Shown: piece after piece, positions 25,709 through 33,593 of the stretch | How the letters are laid out: every line of letters starts with the position of its first letter | Numbering within the stretch: the stretch's first letter is position 1 | Origin: Streptomyces sp. YPW6 | GTDB lineage: Bacteria; Actinomycetota; Actinomycetes; Streptomycetales; Streptomycetaceae | Length of the DNA stretch: 64,000 bases | Direction of reading: 5' to 3' | Assembly (NCBI RefSeq): GCF_018866325.1 | Contig: NZ_CP076457.1 | Span: 3,321,001-3,385,000, forward strand | Program-made: the position numbers and the translations under genes | The notes under the pieces: model-generated | Seen by the model: the letters and a program-made list of their open reading frames with translations, nothing else | Told to the model about the DNA's origin: nothing | Databases searched by the model: none

Positions 25709-27354
25709 TTAGATGAAGTAACCGCGCCCCGTCCGCTGACGGACCTTCTTGCCACGGGCGCGCAGGTCGTACAGGCACTCGTGCGCGAGCATCAGCGCCG
25801 CGTACGCGTCGACCTTGCGGGGGGATTCGCGGGATTCCTTGCCGAACGACAAGCCGTAGTTGTTCGTGCGGCGCCGGGCGTTGAGCGTGTGCCGCTTCAG
25901 CGTCAGGTCGCCGTCGTACTTCAGCTTCCGGTCGAAGATCGACCGCATGAGGCGCTCGTGCGCCATCGTCGAAGCCTTCAGGCTGGAACGCATGTCCCAG
26001 CCGATCCGGTCCTTGCCGGCCGGTGACTTCACGGCCAGGCCCTCGCCGTACGTCTCATCCCACTCGGAGATGTACGACTCCCACAGGGCGACATCCGCGT
26101 ACATGCCCTGCACCTTGAAGGTGCGGAACGCGTCGTGGACGGAGGAGTCGACCTCGGCCCGAGGGACGGACCAGCCGTCACCGCGCGGGCCGTCAGGCTT
26201 CTCCCACACTCCGAGGGTGAACGCGCACATGTCGCGTACACGGAGAGCTATCAGGCAAGTCGCGTCATCGGTCTTGCCGCCGTCGAAGCCCATGACGATC
26301 TCGTCGCCAGGAGCCAGGACGGCACCCTCGTGGAGGATGTCGGCGAGCTGCTCGGGCCCGTACAGGGCGTCTTCCTCGGCAACGATCTGGTTGAGCCACA
26401 TGCGCCGTGACCGGCTGGCTGAGATCGTCGTGTCGAGGACGGACTGGATGATCGTGGCTGGCACCAGCCAGACCGCGTCACCGCGGATCTTCGGGAGGAC
26501 GATCTCCAACGCCTCGGGCGTCAGGGGCGTCTTCGGGTGAGCCTCGATCGAGTCGTACAGGTAGCCGATGCCGACCGCGCGGCCCTCGACGATCTTGTTG
26601 AAGGACTCGCGCATCCGCTCGGCCACGGAGTCTTCGCCGGGCAGGTAAGCGTTCGTGATCGCGAGGTAACGACTGTCCTGCTTGGTCGCGTTACCGTCGA
26701 TCGTCTCGTACATCTTGTGCCCGTTGTTGCCGAGCACCCAGTGGTGCGTCTCGTTGAGCAAGGTAAAAACGTCGTCCTCTTGCCCTCAAGGGCACGGAAC
26801 GACGACGTCACCGCCTCAAGCCGGCACTTGCCGCCGTTGGCTCGGATGAGGACCGCCCCGTCCTTGATGCCGTACTTCGCCTTGAAGGCGTCGGACATCA
26901 GCGACGGGATGAGCGCCATCGTGTTCGTGGTCTGTGACTGGTTGACGGCCGTGACCTGGACCCACGCGCGAGGGTGGGGAACGCCGACAGGTTCGCCGGC
27001 CTCATCCCAGTGAGAGAAGCGCGACGGCCCGCACAGCTCGACGAGGCAGAGCACGGCGAGGAGCGGGTCTTTCCCCCACCCCTTCATCCGCTGCAACACG
27101 CCCTTGCGGGCGGTGAATCGACCGTTCTCGTCCACGGCGTACCAGTGGAGGACGAACCGGAGCTGCTCGCGCGTGAACTTCCAGGGACCGCCGTCCTCGG
27201 AGCGCAGGTACTCGGCAGCCCAGCCGGCGATCTGCCAGCCGAGCGTCTTGTCCGGCAGGACCCAACGCCCGAAGGCGTCCTTCTGCCACGTCGGGCCGAT
27301 GAAGGTCGGGTCCAGGAGGTCGATCTCCTCCGGGGTGAGCATCGCGGTAGCCAT
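25709..27354 (-). pseudogene. terminase large subunit, frameshifted
   Basis: Two frames together make one terminase: the N-terminal ATPase part (27354 to about 26770; MATAML start, KGWGKDPLLA as Walker A variant, HPRAWVQVTAVNQSQTTNT) and the C-terminal nuclease part (about 26760 to 25709; VMGFDGGKTDDATCLIAL, YADVALWESYISEWDETYG). They meet at a run of five A/T pairs (26765-26769): the expected TTF-TLLNETHHW is broken by what looks like two extra bases (or a -1 slip). Downstream of the break, frame 1 becomes Arg/Ser/Thr-rich shadow. Either the packaging ATPase-nuclease is inactivated, or this is programmed slippage or a sequencing error. The gene span is 1646 bp, not a multiple of three. Confidence 0.8.
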
Positions 27355-27372
27355 GGCTCACCTCCCCCGGAA

Positions 27373-27807
27373 TCACTGCGCGAGCCCCAGCTCCTTCTTG
27401 TAGTCGGCGATAGCGACCACAGCGGCAGAGTCCTGCTCGTCCTCGGGCTCAGAAAGTTCGATGCGCACACGGCGCCGATCGCCCTCGGCGACAAGGAGCC
27501 GCTCGAAGGCTGAGTAGATGGTCTGGAGCATCTGACCGCTCCGCTTGCCCGACTTCTTGTAGTGGGACAGGTCTTCGCACAGCGAGTAGGCGAAGGCCCA
27601 GTCACTGTTCTGGTAGAAGTCCGCCTGGCCCGAGGACTTCAGCGAGTCCCACAGCCGGCGCGCGATCGGGTGCCACTCACGATCCGCGTTCGGGACCTTG
27701 ACCGGCTTCATCTCGCCCTTGGTCACCGACTGCTGGTCGGTGCCCTTTCGCGACCGAGGGCGCGCGAGGTCGTCTTCGCGATTCGGGACGGGGCCACGGT
27801 TGCCCAT
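27373..27807 (-). CDS. terminase small subunit
   Basis: A 144-aa protein with the typical start of P27-like small terminases (GNRGPVPNREDDLARPRSRK) and the helical segments RRLWDSLKSSGQADFYQNSD and DLSHYKKSGKRSGQMLQTI. It recognises the packaging site and precedes the large subunit. ATG at 27807 with AAGGAGG upstream. Confidence 0.85.
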   Translation of the reverse strand: MGNRGPVPNREDDLARPRSRKGTDQQSVTKGEMKPVKVPNADREWHPIARRLWDSLKSSGQADFYQNSDWAFAYSLCEDLSHYKKSGKRSGQMLQTIYSAFERLLVAEGDRRRVRIELSEPEDEQDSAAVVAIADYKKELGLAQ

Positions 27808-27826
27808 CGGTCACACCTCCTTCAGG

Positions 27827-28066
27827 TCAGAAGAGGCCGCCCGTGAGGAAGTGCACGGACAGCCAGGTCATGAAAGCCAGCAAGGCGAAGCGCCGCAGCC
27901 GGACCCAGCCGGTCGGCTGACCCTGCGCGCCGGTCCGGGCCGTGGAGAACCACTTCCAGACGTGCTCGCTCAGGGTGTCGCCGGATGTCTTGTTGAAGAG
28001 GGCCTTGCCCTCGATAACCAGGAAGGTCGCGAGCCACCCGACCCACAACCAGGACCAGGTGGTCAC
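27827..28066 (-). CDS. small two-span membrane protein
   Basis: A 79-aa protein with two membrane segments (WLWVGWLATFLVIEGKALF and FALLAFMTWLSVHFL) separated by a basic loop. GTG at 28066 has AAGGA seven bases upstream; the longer frame to 28168 runs across a hairpin and is rejected. It sits between terminase and HNH genes, an unusual place for a holin, so it may act early or in superinfection exclusion; function unknown. Confidence 0.65.
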   Translation of the reverse strand: MTTWSWLWVGWLATFLVIEGKALFNKTSGDTLSEHVWKWFSTARTGAQGQPTGWVRLRRFALLAFMTWLSVHFLTGGLF

Positions 28067-28091
28067 CGCGGATTCCTTCCGTCGAAGTCGA

Positions 28092-28118
28092 GCCCCCTGG
28101 GGTAGCGAGCCAGGGGGC
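28092..28118 (-). terminator. hairpin between HNH gene and membrane protein
   Basis: Perfect 9-bp inverted repeat GCCCCCTGG / CCAGGGGGC with a 9-nt loop. No T-run follows on the minus strand, so attenuation or RNA processing is as likely as termination. Confidence 0.5.
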
Positions 28119-28199
28119 GAGGCACCGCCCGAGGGAGAGAGGGCCCTGGAGTGCCGGCTGACGCTCAACGAGTGGGGGAGGAACTCGGAGCTGTCAGGT

Positions 28200-28514
28200 C
28201 TACAGGAGGCCCGGATGGGCCTCGTTGCGCTGGAACCGCTTCCCGATCTGCCGGCGCTTCTTCACGCTGGCTGCGGCTCCCTCTCGTGATGACTTGCGCT
28301 GGTGATGCCATCCGCAGAGTGCTCTTAGGTTGGCTTCTCGATGATCGTCACCAGCGATGATGTGGTCCACGTCCGTGGCCAGCTCGTCGCACCGCTTGCC
28401 GTACTGGTCTCGCGCAGTGCACTGGTGGCCGTCACGCCGAAGAACTCGGTTCCTGATCCGGTCCCAGTCCTTCGGGAGCCGGCCTTTTCGGTCAGAGTCG
28501 AGCCACTGGGGCAT
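28200..28514 (-). CDS. HNH endonuclease (packaging-associated)
   Basis: A 104-aa HNH nuclease: the zinc and catalytic motifs read QCTARDQYGKRCDELATDVD, then HIIAGDDHREANLRALCGWH with HHQRK. HNH proteins next to terminase genes assist terminase cleavage at cos sites in HK97-like phages, and this one is the first gene of the leftward late operon. ATG at 28514. Confidence 0.9.
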   Translation of the reverse strand: MPQWLDSDRKGRLPKDWDRIRNRVLRRDGHQCTARDQYGKRCDELATDVDHIIAGDDHREANLRALCGWHHQRKSSREGAAASVKKRRQIGKRFQRNEAHPGLL

Positions 28515-28952
28515 CGATCACCCCCTGGCCGGACGCGGAAGCTGCCCCCTCGACGACGTCCTACCTGAACAGGTAGCTGCTCGAAGCTGTCGACCCGAGG
28601 GGAAGTCTGAGAAGTACGTGGCTACGCCAGTGGGCGCTCCGCGCCCCAACTACCAAGCCTCAACTACGTCAGTAGGAAGCGACTGGAAGGCCCGGAGGGC
28701 CTTACCGACTGGCGGTCTGTCCTGGCGCCTAACGCCTTACATCTATATATACGGAAGATGATCTTGGTTTGTGTCCTGACTCTTCCAGTGACGCCAGTCA
28801 CACGCCGCCTCGCGGCGGCGGGCCAGCTCTAAACCCAGCGGCGAAGGTGTCAGTGAGAGGGATGCCCTACCGGGCACCACAGATTCAGCCACCTGACGAG
28901 CAGGGGCGGCGAAGCCGCCCGATGGACGTTTCCCCTTGCCTAAGCTCAGCTC
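28515..28952. other. gene-free, hairpin-rich region; possible cos site and late promoter
   Basis: About 440 bp between divergent units with no convincing gene. It contains several short perfect hairpins: GGGCGC-TCC-GCGCCC near 28647, AAGGCCC-GGA-GGGCCTT near 28687, GCCGCC-TCGC-GGCGGC (28804-28819), GCCC-TACC-GGGC (28864-28875) and GGGCGGC-GAA-GCCGCCC (28904-28920). An AT-rich block (CTATATATACGG, near 28742-28753) stands out and could be part of the late promoter. The position next to HNH and terminase genes is where a cos site would be expected. Confidence 0.45.
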
Positions 28953-29279
28953 ATGGATTCACTTCTGGCTGAGCTGATCGCGGTGCAGCGACTAGGCATC
29001 CTGATGGGGGACTCCGATGGCGGCCACCTCGCTCGGGAGTTCCTCGTACGCCGCGCTGGCGCATCGGACAGGCTCGCCGACGTAGACGGTGGTCATCCCG
29101 GCGAGGCAGCGGCCACGTTGATGGACGCCATCCACTACGCACAGGAGCTGCTTACGTACGACTTCCTGAACGGGGGCACCCTTGGGCCTTTGCCGGCGGA
29201 TGCTCCATGCTGGAGCGGGAACGAACGAGGCTACGCCAGGCAGGAACACCGGGCCTGGATCACCAAGCATGAGATCTGA
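28953..29279 (+). CDS. hypothetical protein, 108 aa
   Basis: A 108-aa frame (MDSLLAELIAVQRLGILMGD start) with normal GC-rich codon use and an acidic character. No clear ribosome site precedes the ATG. It overlaps the next gene by 11 bp. It begins the rightward side of the prophage, opposite the late operon. No family recognised. Confidence 0.55.
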   Translation: MDSLLAELIAVQRLGILMGDSDGGHLAREFLVRRAGASDRLADVDGGHPGEAAATLMDAIHYAQELLTYDFLNGGTLGPLPADAPCWSGNERGYARQEHRAWITKHEI

Positions 29280-29700
29280 GGCAGACGTGTACGAGGACAG
29301 GTGCGCGCGGCCGGCGGTTGACCGTGAGGTCGCGGCGACGTTCCGCGCAGATGCAGACGGCTTCGTGTCACGGAGTCCCGGCGGTTCCATCTCGTCTCCC
29401 CCGTACGTCATCGCCTCCTGCGCCGTCCGCCGCGTCCCTCCCGAAGCCCTGACGCTTCCTGATGGGTACGACCAGGACGTACTCGCGCAGATCATCACGG
29501 CCGCGGGCTTCATCGACCAGGACGTACGGATCGCGGGCCGGCAGGCCGAGGAACTCGCGCAGATCGGCGCGCAGCTCCTGGAGCTGGACAGTCAGGGCAA
29601 GGTCCAGCATCCGCTCGGGCACTACGAGAAGCAGTCGGTTGCCCACCTTGTCCACGTCGTCTCGAAGTCGAACCAGGGCGGGCCGGCAGCTCGGCCCTGA
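29269..29700 (+). CDS. hypothetical protein, 143 aa
   Basis: A 143-aa protein with ATG at 29269 inside the end of the preceding gene. The C-terminal part is helical and acidic (DGYDQDVLAQIITAAGFIDQ; RQAEELAQIGAQLLELDSQG). The longer frame to 29182 would overlap the preceding gene by 98 bp. No family recognised. Confidence 0.55.
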   Translation: MRSEADVYEDRCARPAVDREVAATFRADADGFVSRSPGGSISSPPYVIASCAVRRVPPEALTLPDGYDQDVLAQIITAAGFIDQDVRIAGRQAEELAQIGAQLLELDSQGKVQHPLGHYEKQSVAHLVHVVSKSNQGGPAARP

Positions 29701-30287
29701 CGCTCGTCGGCGCGCGCAGGATCGCGGCGGTTTCGGCGGGCATCCGGCATCCGTTCCCGCAGGTGGGACGCCGGGTCGGCACTCCTGATCGACCCTGAAA
29801 CCGTGGCACGATCTCAGCTGCTATTACGAGGCGATCCGGAAAATCACGCGCAAGGGGCCCTACCCCACCCCGCCCCTTACCTTCAGACCTAAAGCCTTCG
29901 GATCTGCACCCTTGCGCCCGTCGACTGTCGCGCCGACGCACTGTCACGCGCTGAAGTCTTTAGACCTAAAGCCCGCAGGCAGGGGCCTGCTGGCCTGGCC
30001 CGGCACGGACGGACAGAGAGACAGGCAGGGAGAGGACGGCCGCGAGACGGCCACTCAGACCCCTTCTGACCAGCGCTTATGTAGCTATCCAGGCCCCGGA
30101 ATCGGGCCAGTGTGTAAGTCGTGCCGGGACTGGCCCGGAAATACGGACAAGGTGGGGCACAAGGGAGGTCACTTTTAGGTAACGGGACAGGGTGCACAAC
30201 AGGTCAACTCGGACATCTAGGGCCCCCGTGACCCACGTCACATGACTTTCTATAACCGCAGGTCAGGGCCCTGTTGATCATGGAAAT
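29701..30287. other. non-coding region with paired inverted repeats and a motif copy
   Basis: No convincing gene in about 590 bp. Two related inverted repeats stand out: CTTCAGACCTAAAG (29882-29895) and CTTTAGACCTAAAG (29957-29970), the second a perfect 6-2-6 palindrome. These could be operators for a regulator other than the dispersed-motif binder. A hairpin GGCCC...GGGCC (about 30092-30108) is followed at once by a motif copy GTGTGTAAGTCGTGC (30110-30124). Confidence 0.5.
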
Positions 30288-30360
30288 TTGACCCCGGATC
30301 GGCCTATCTGCTGTGTGATAGTCGTGCTGTGTGGTTGAGTACTCCTATCAACAGCACGAC
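30288..30360 (+). promoter_or_regulatory. putative rightward early promoter P_R and operator
   Basis: TTGACC (30288-30293) could be a -35; after 17 bp comes CTGTGT, a poor -10 that merges with motif copy GTGTGATAGTCGTGC (30313-30327). The motif end also forms a perfect 10-bp inverted repeat, GTCGTGCTGT (30321-30330) with ACAGCACGAC (30351-30360), so this site differs from the other copies in having dyad symmetry. It stands upstream of the structured leader and the right-arm genes. Confidence 0.45.
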
Positions 30361-30384
30361 GGACCGCAGCGAAGGAGGCAGGAC

Positions 30385-30429
30385 ATGAACGCGAATCACC
30401 CGCACAACACATACGGGCCCGGCCCGTAA
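30385..30429 (+). CDS. 14-aa leader peptide candidate
   Basis: ATG follows AAGGAGG with ideal spacing, the best ribosome site of the region, yet the frame is only 14 codons long: MNANHPHNTYGPGP. Its last codons form the palindrome ACGGGCCCGGCCCGT (30413-30427), ending within the stop codon. Translation would open or close this hairpin, as in leader-peptide attenuation. It stands directly before the heavily folded non-coding stretch. Confidence 0.45.
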   Translation: MNANHPHNTYGPGP

Positions 30430-31170
30430 ACGCACTCCGTACCGGAGTGAAGCCGGGCCGGATGGGAACCGAGAGGCACCGCCTAGGGAGAGAGCCCTAG
30501 GAGGGGTGGACGACCACCCCGTGTGCAGTAGGCGAACGGACCAGCCAGTTTCACCAGGAAACGGAGCCTTGCGGCACCCGTGCGCGTCATGGCGGCGGGA
30601 TACGTATGGCAAGCGAAGCAAAGCGGCGGTCTGCCCTTTAGGGCCGTCGCGATGGGGTCGACTCCCCGGATGCCTAGCTTCACCCATGCAGCCAACTAGG
30701 AACGGTCGTTTCCCGCTCCCCAGGGAGTGCCTTACCGCCCCGATCAAAGGGAGGTAGCGCAAGGGCCGACAGTCGGCCCCATGGCGGTAAGGCACTCCCT
30801 AGGGGGCGGGCACGGGGCCTAGTCCACCCCGTTCCGAAGAACGGACCGCAGTACCGCAGTACCAAACGAACAGACCGAAGTACCGCGCCCGGTAGGCGCA
30901 CACCGAATCCTTGACCACTGCCCGACGTAGACACGAGCGTCGTCACTCCCCATCGGGGAGGTACCGCCGTGCCTAGGACTTGGGGATACGTTCACACACC
31001 GGCTGATGTCGCCTACCGAGTGCACCCCGGACGGGGCGGAGAGACCAGGACGCATGAGCGTTGCTGCCTCCGCCCCCGTACCGGCCTGCCTTCAGGCCGG
31101 CCGGACCGTCATGGGTCCGGCCGGCCCGATGGGGTGCCGTTACGCATCCCTCCCCTACGTTCCTGGGAGG
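30430..31170 (+). ncRNA. densely folded leader RNA, about 740 nt, no protein-coding content
   Basis: No real gene is visible, but perfect hairpins follow one another: 30432-30448 (CACTCCG/CGGAGTG), 30482-30501 (CCTAGGG/CCCTAGG), 30503-30520 (GGGGTGG/CCACCCC), 30623-30650, an 18-bp stem joining 30722-30739 to 30783-30800 with a nested hairpin at 30763-30779, 30829-30844 (CCGTTC-CGAA-GAACGG), 30885-30899, 30946-30960 (CTCCCC/GGGGAG), 31081-31100 (CCGGCCTG/CAGGCCGG) and 31101-31120 (CCGGACC/GGTCCGG). Several have tri- or tetraloops. The density suggests an ornate structured RNA or a long attenuator ahead of the right-arm genes. I cannot assign it to a known RNA family. Confidence 0.5.
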
Positions 31171-31174
31171 AACC

Positions 31175-31519
31175 ATGCCCGTTTCCCTCGACAAGGCAAC
31201 GGACTACCTTTGCCTGTCCGAAGCAGCCCGCGAGCTGGGCGTCTCCCGTGCCACGGTCACCAACTGGCACCAACGTCATGCCGACTTCCCCGAGGTGCAG
31301 TCGCTCGGCGGTATGTCCTACCTGAAGCGTGCCGAACTGTACGCCTGGCTCGACCACGGCAACCGCTGGGAGACGATCCGGAAGCGCCAGGCGCTCGCCG
31401 TTGAGCGCAAGCCGCGCGTACGTACTGACGTGGACCAGATTCGCGGACTGATAGCGAAGCACGAGTCTGCCCTTCTGCGCTTGAACCGTGAGCTGCGTCG
31501 GGCGCTCACTGCGGAGTGA
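31175..31519 (+). CDS. HTH DNA-binding protein (MerR/excisionase-like)
   Basis: A 114-aa protein with an N-terminal winged-HTH of the MerR/excisionase type (YLCLSEAARELGVSRATVTN, then WHQRHADFPEVQSLGGMSYL, residues about 11-50) and a C-terminal helix (HESALLRLNRELRRAL). It could be a Cro-like regulator, an excisionase for the serine integrase, or a replication control protein. ATG at 31175 has GGGAGGA upstream; the longer frames to 31061 run through a hairpin pair. It is the first gene after the structured leader, and its stop abuts a motif copy. Confidence 0.75.
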   Translation: MPVSLDKATDYLCLSEAARELGVSRATVTNWHQRHADFPEVQSLGGMSYLKRAELYAWLDHGNRWETIRKRQALAVERKPRVRTDVDQIRGLIAKHESALLRLNRELRRALTAE

Positions 31520-31540
31520 GTGTGATAGAGTGACAACGTC

Positions 31541-31585
31541 GGGCGAGAGCAGCCACAACCCGAGTGCGAGTCCGGGTCGCCCACT
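31541..31585 (+). ncRNA. tRNA-like minihelix 1
   Basis: GGGCG at 31541 pairs with CGCCC at 31578-31582, followed by ACT. Inside, ACCCG and CGGGT form a T-arm-like stem around a GTGCGAG loop. It starts 7 nt after a motif copy (31520-31534) and lies in the gap before the GNAT gene. It is the most divergent of the six copies. Confidence 0.6.
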
Positions 31586-31628
31586 CATAGTGTGATAGAG
31601 TGACTACTACCAGCCGGAGGAACCCCCA

Positions 31629-32003
31629 GTGATCCAGCTCACCAGCTCTGCCCGCTACAAGGCCGCTCTCCGCTCGGCTCGCGCTGCATCCCCTCGGATC
31701 GCCGACGCCACATCCAAGCCTGCGGAGATGCCCGACGATGCGATGTACTACCTCTCCGACGACCTGATGTCGGGGTTCGGCGTGACCCCGGACGGCTGGG
31801 CCATCGGCCTGTTCTCTCAGGTCAAGGGGCGTGGCCCCGAGATGGTGGCGGCAGCCATCCGTGAAGGGGCTCACCTCCTCGACTGCTTTGACGGCTTCCT
31901 GCCGTCGTACTACGAGCAGTTCGGATTCATCGAGACCGAACGTGTGCCCAACTGGACGCCCGGCGCTCCGGACGTCGTCTTCATGAAGTTGGCCAGTGTG
32001 TGA
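31629..32003 (+). CDS. GNAT-like acetyltransferase
   Basis: A 124-aa protein with a GNAT-like core: GFGVTPDGWAIGLFSQVKGR, then HLLDCFDGFLPSYYEQFGFI and a final strand PDVVFMKLAS. The YYEQFGF turn is typical of the last helix-strand of GNAT enzymes; the acetyl-CoA loop is not canonical. Phage GNATs may modify host proteins. GTG start at 31629 with GGAGG upstream; the TGA stop is part of a motif copy. Confidence 0.65.
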   Translation: MIQLTSSARYKAALRSARAASPRIADATSKPAEMPDDAMYYLSDDLMSGFGVTPDGWAIGLFSQVKGRGPEMVAAAIREGAHLLDCFDGFLPSYYEQFGFIETERVPNWTPGAPDVVFMKLASV

Positions 32004-32023
32004 TAGAGTGACAACGTCACCGA

Positions 32024-32067
32024 GGGAGACCGGCAGGCATCAGGGGTTCGAGCCCTCGACTCCCGCT
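32024..32067 (+). ncRNA. tRNA-like minihelix 2
   Basis: GGGAG (32024-32028) pairs with CTCCC (32060-32064), followed by GCT. The inner part has GGCAGGCATC and the T-arm GGGGTTCGAGCCCTC. It starts 12 nt after motif copy 31998-32012 and lies between the GNAT gene and the coiled-coil gene. Confidence 0.65.
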
Positions 32068-32112
32068 TAGCTCTACACAGAGTGTGATAGAGTGACTCAG
32101 GAAGGCAAGAAC

Positions 32113-32568
32113 ATGACCGTATCGCTTGAGAAGCCCTTCACCGCCTCCGACGCCGTCAACGCACTGGAGCGCCAGATAGGCCAGCTCCAGGCCCAGGTAT
32201 CCAACCTCCGGTCCGCCGTCGAGGAGCAGAAGGAAGAGACCCGGCACGCTCGGGAGAAGTACGGGAAGCTGCGCGTCGAGGCGCGCAACCTCCTCATCGA
32301 GGTCATCGACGACTACGACCTGGACTCGCACAGGGGCACCATCTCCGAGCACGCCCAGGAGATCGGGCTCGACGCCCTCCGGTACGAGTACAACGCCACG
32401 GTCACCGTGACCTTCGAGCTGGAGGGCCTGCGCAAGACGGACGGCTCCGACTTCGACGAGGACGACGTGAAGCTCTACCTGGAGTCCAGTATCAGGGCTG
32501 GTGGTGGCGGCTTCGAGCTGGACTACTTCGACGCGGAGAACACCGACGTCGAGCTTGAGCTTCAGTGA
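32113..32568 (+). CDS. hypothetical coiled-coil protein, 151 aa
   Basis: A 151-aa protein with an N-terminal coiled coil (residues about 15-60: ERQIGQLQAQVSNLRSAVEE, REKYGKLRVEARNLLIEV) and an acidic C-terminal domain (ATVTVTFELEGLRKTD; FDEDDVKLYLESSI; DYFDAENTDVELELQ). ATG at 32113 has AGGAAGG seven bases upstream. A motif copy (32082-32096) precedes it. Function unknown. Confidence 0.7.
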   Translation: MTVSLEKPFTASDAVNALERQIGQLQAQVSNLRSAVEEQKEETRHAREKYGKLRVEARNLLIEVIDDYDLDSHRGTISEHAQEIGLDALRYEYNATVTVTFELEGLRKTDGSDFDEDDVKLYLESSIRAGGGGFELDYFDAENTDVELELQ

Positions 32569-32596
32569 CCGGCCAGAGTGTGTAAGTAGTGCAATA

Positions 32597-32640
32597 GGGA
32601 GACGGGCAGACGCCGGGGGTTCGAGTCCCCGGCTCCCACC
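32597..32640 (+). ncRNA. tRNA-like minihelix 3
   Basis: GGGAG (32597-32601) pairs with CTCCC (32633-32637), followed by ACC. Internal GGGCAGACGCC and T-arm CCGGGGGTTCGAGTCCCCGG. It begins 4 nt after motif copy 32578-32593 and lies before the 262-aa gene. Confidence 0.7.
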
Positions 32641-32702
32641 GGGACGGCAGGCGAGGCCGCCAGTCCCCATCACCCATCCGTACCACCGGCAAGGGGATAC
32701 CC

Positions 32703-33491
32703 ATGATCAGCTACGACCTCGACAACGACACCCTGTACGAGATCGCGGTCAAGAGCCTGACCGCGCCGTCCAACGCCTACTTCTGGGACGACCGCCTGTA
32801 CGAGACGCACGGCGCGTTCGTGAGCTGGGCCGAGCGCGGGGATGACCTGCTCGAAGAGTCCAACTACCGCTCGGCACTGGCGTTGATCCAGGGCGCAGCC
32901 GGCGAATCCGCGGAGGACCATGTCATCGACGGGACGTCGAGCCACTGGGCCTTCGGCAGCCTGCGCACCATCTACGTCCAGATCCGTGAGACGGCCGAGC
33001 CCTGCGACTTCCAGGGGTGCGACGAAGAATCCCACTGGTGGCGTGAGGGCGTCGAGACCCACACCCAGTTCTGCGAGGACCACCGCGCCGAATACGACGC
33101 CGAGGGCCTGCCGTACGAGCCGCTCATCCCTCCGTTCACCGATGCCTTCCTGGAGGCGGCCGGGATCGTCACGGCCCTCCTGGACTACCCCTTCGTGGAC
33201 GAGTCCGACTACTCCGACCGCGAGTCCCAGCGGTTCGAGGCGAACCTGGATGAGGCCGTCGACCAGGCGCACAAGCTCAACTGGGAGGACACCGACGCCG
33301 ACCGCGAGGCGATCCTGGAGCGGGCATGGCCCGATCTCGGTGAGCTGTACGGACAGCAGGCGAACGCCGAGGTGTCCTGGGAGAGCGTCGCCGAGATCTG
33401 GGGAGAGGCGCGGGACGCGCACTTCTCCGAGTTGGGGAACCTCCACCTGAACGCACAGATCGAAGGACAGCTCTTGCTTGTCGCTGCGTGA
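32703..33491 (+). CDS. acidic hypothetical protein, 262 aa
   Basis: A 262-aa strongly acidic protein, many Asp/Glu per line (e.g. YPFVDESDYSDRESQRFEAN; LNWEDTDADREAILERAWPD) with a possible small Cys/His site (CDFQGCDEESHWW, HTQFCEDH). Such acidity is seen in phage DNA-mimic antirestriction proteins, but no ArdA-type motif was recognised, so this is only a possibility. ATG at 32703 follows a weak ribosome site. The TGA stop is in a motif copy. Confidence 0.7.
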   Translation: MISYDLDNDTLYEIAVKSLTAPSNAYFWDDRLYETHGAFVSWAERGDDLLEESNYRSALALIQGAAGESAEDHVIDGTSSHWAFGSLRTIYVQIRETAEPCDFQGCDEESHWWREGVETHTQFCEDHRAEYDAEGLPYEPLIPPFTDAFLEAAGIVTALLDYPFVDESDYSDRESQRFEANLDEAVDQAHKLNWEDTDADREAILERAWPDLGELYGQQANAEVSWESVAEIWGEARDAHFSELGNLHLNAQIEGQLLLVAA

Positions 33492-33505
33492 TAGTCGTGC
33501 AGCTC

Positions 33506-33550
33506 GGGCGACCGGCAGACACCAGGGGTTCGAGTCCCCGGCGCCCACCA
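33506..33550 (+). ncRNA. tRNA-like minihelix 4 (with encoded CCA)
   Basis: GGGCG (33506-33510) pairs with CGCCC (33542-33546), followed by A-CCA exactly as discriminator and CCA end of a tRNA. Internal CCGGCAGACACC and T-arm AGGGGTTCGAGTCCCCGG. Starts 4 nt after motif copy 33486-33501. Confidence 0.72.
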
Positions 33551-33593
33551 TCGCGGACTCTCCGCGAGCAGTGAAACCCAGGAGATATCCACC

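Noticed and set aside
30304..31055. ORFs in the folded leader region (for example 30304-30795 minus, 30969-31325 plus)
   Set aside because: Open frames on several strands at once, no ribosome sites, Arg/Pro/Gly-rich composition; the region reads better as structured RNA.
30430..31170. Assignment of the leader to GOLLD, ROOL or a group I intron
   Set aside because: No catalytic core or family-specific motif could be recognised by eye; a covariance search is needed.
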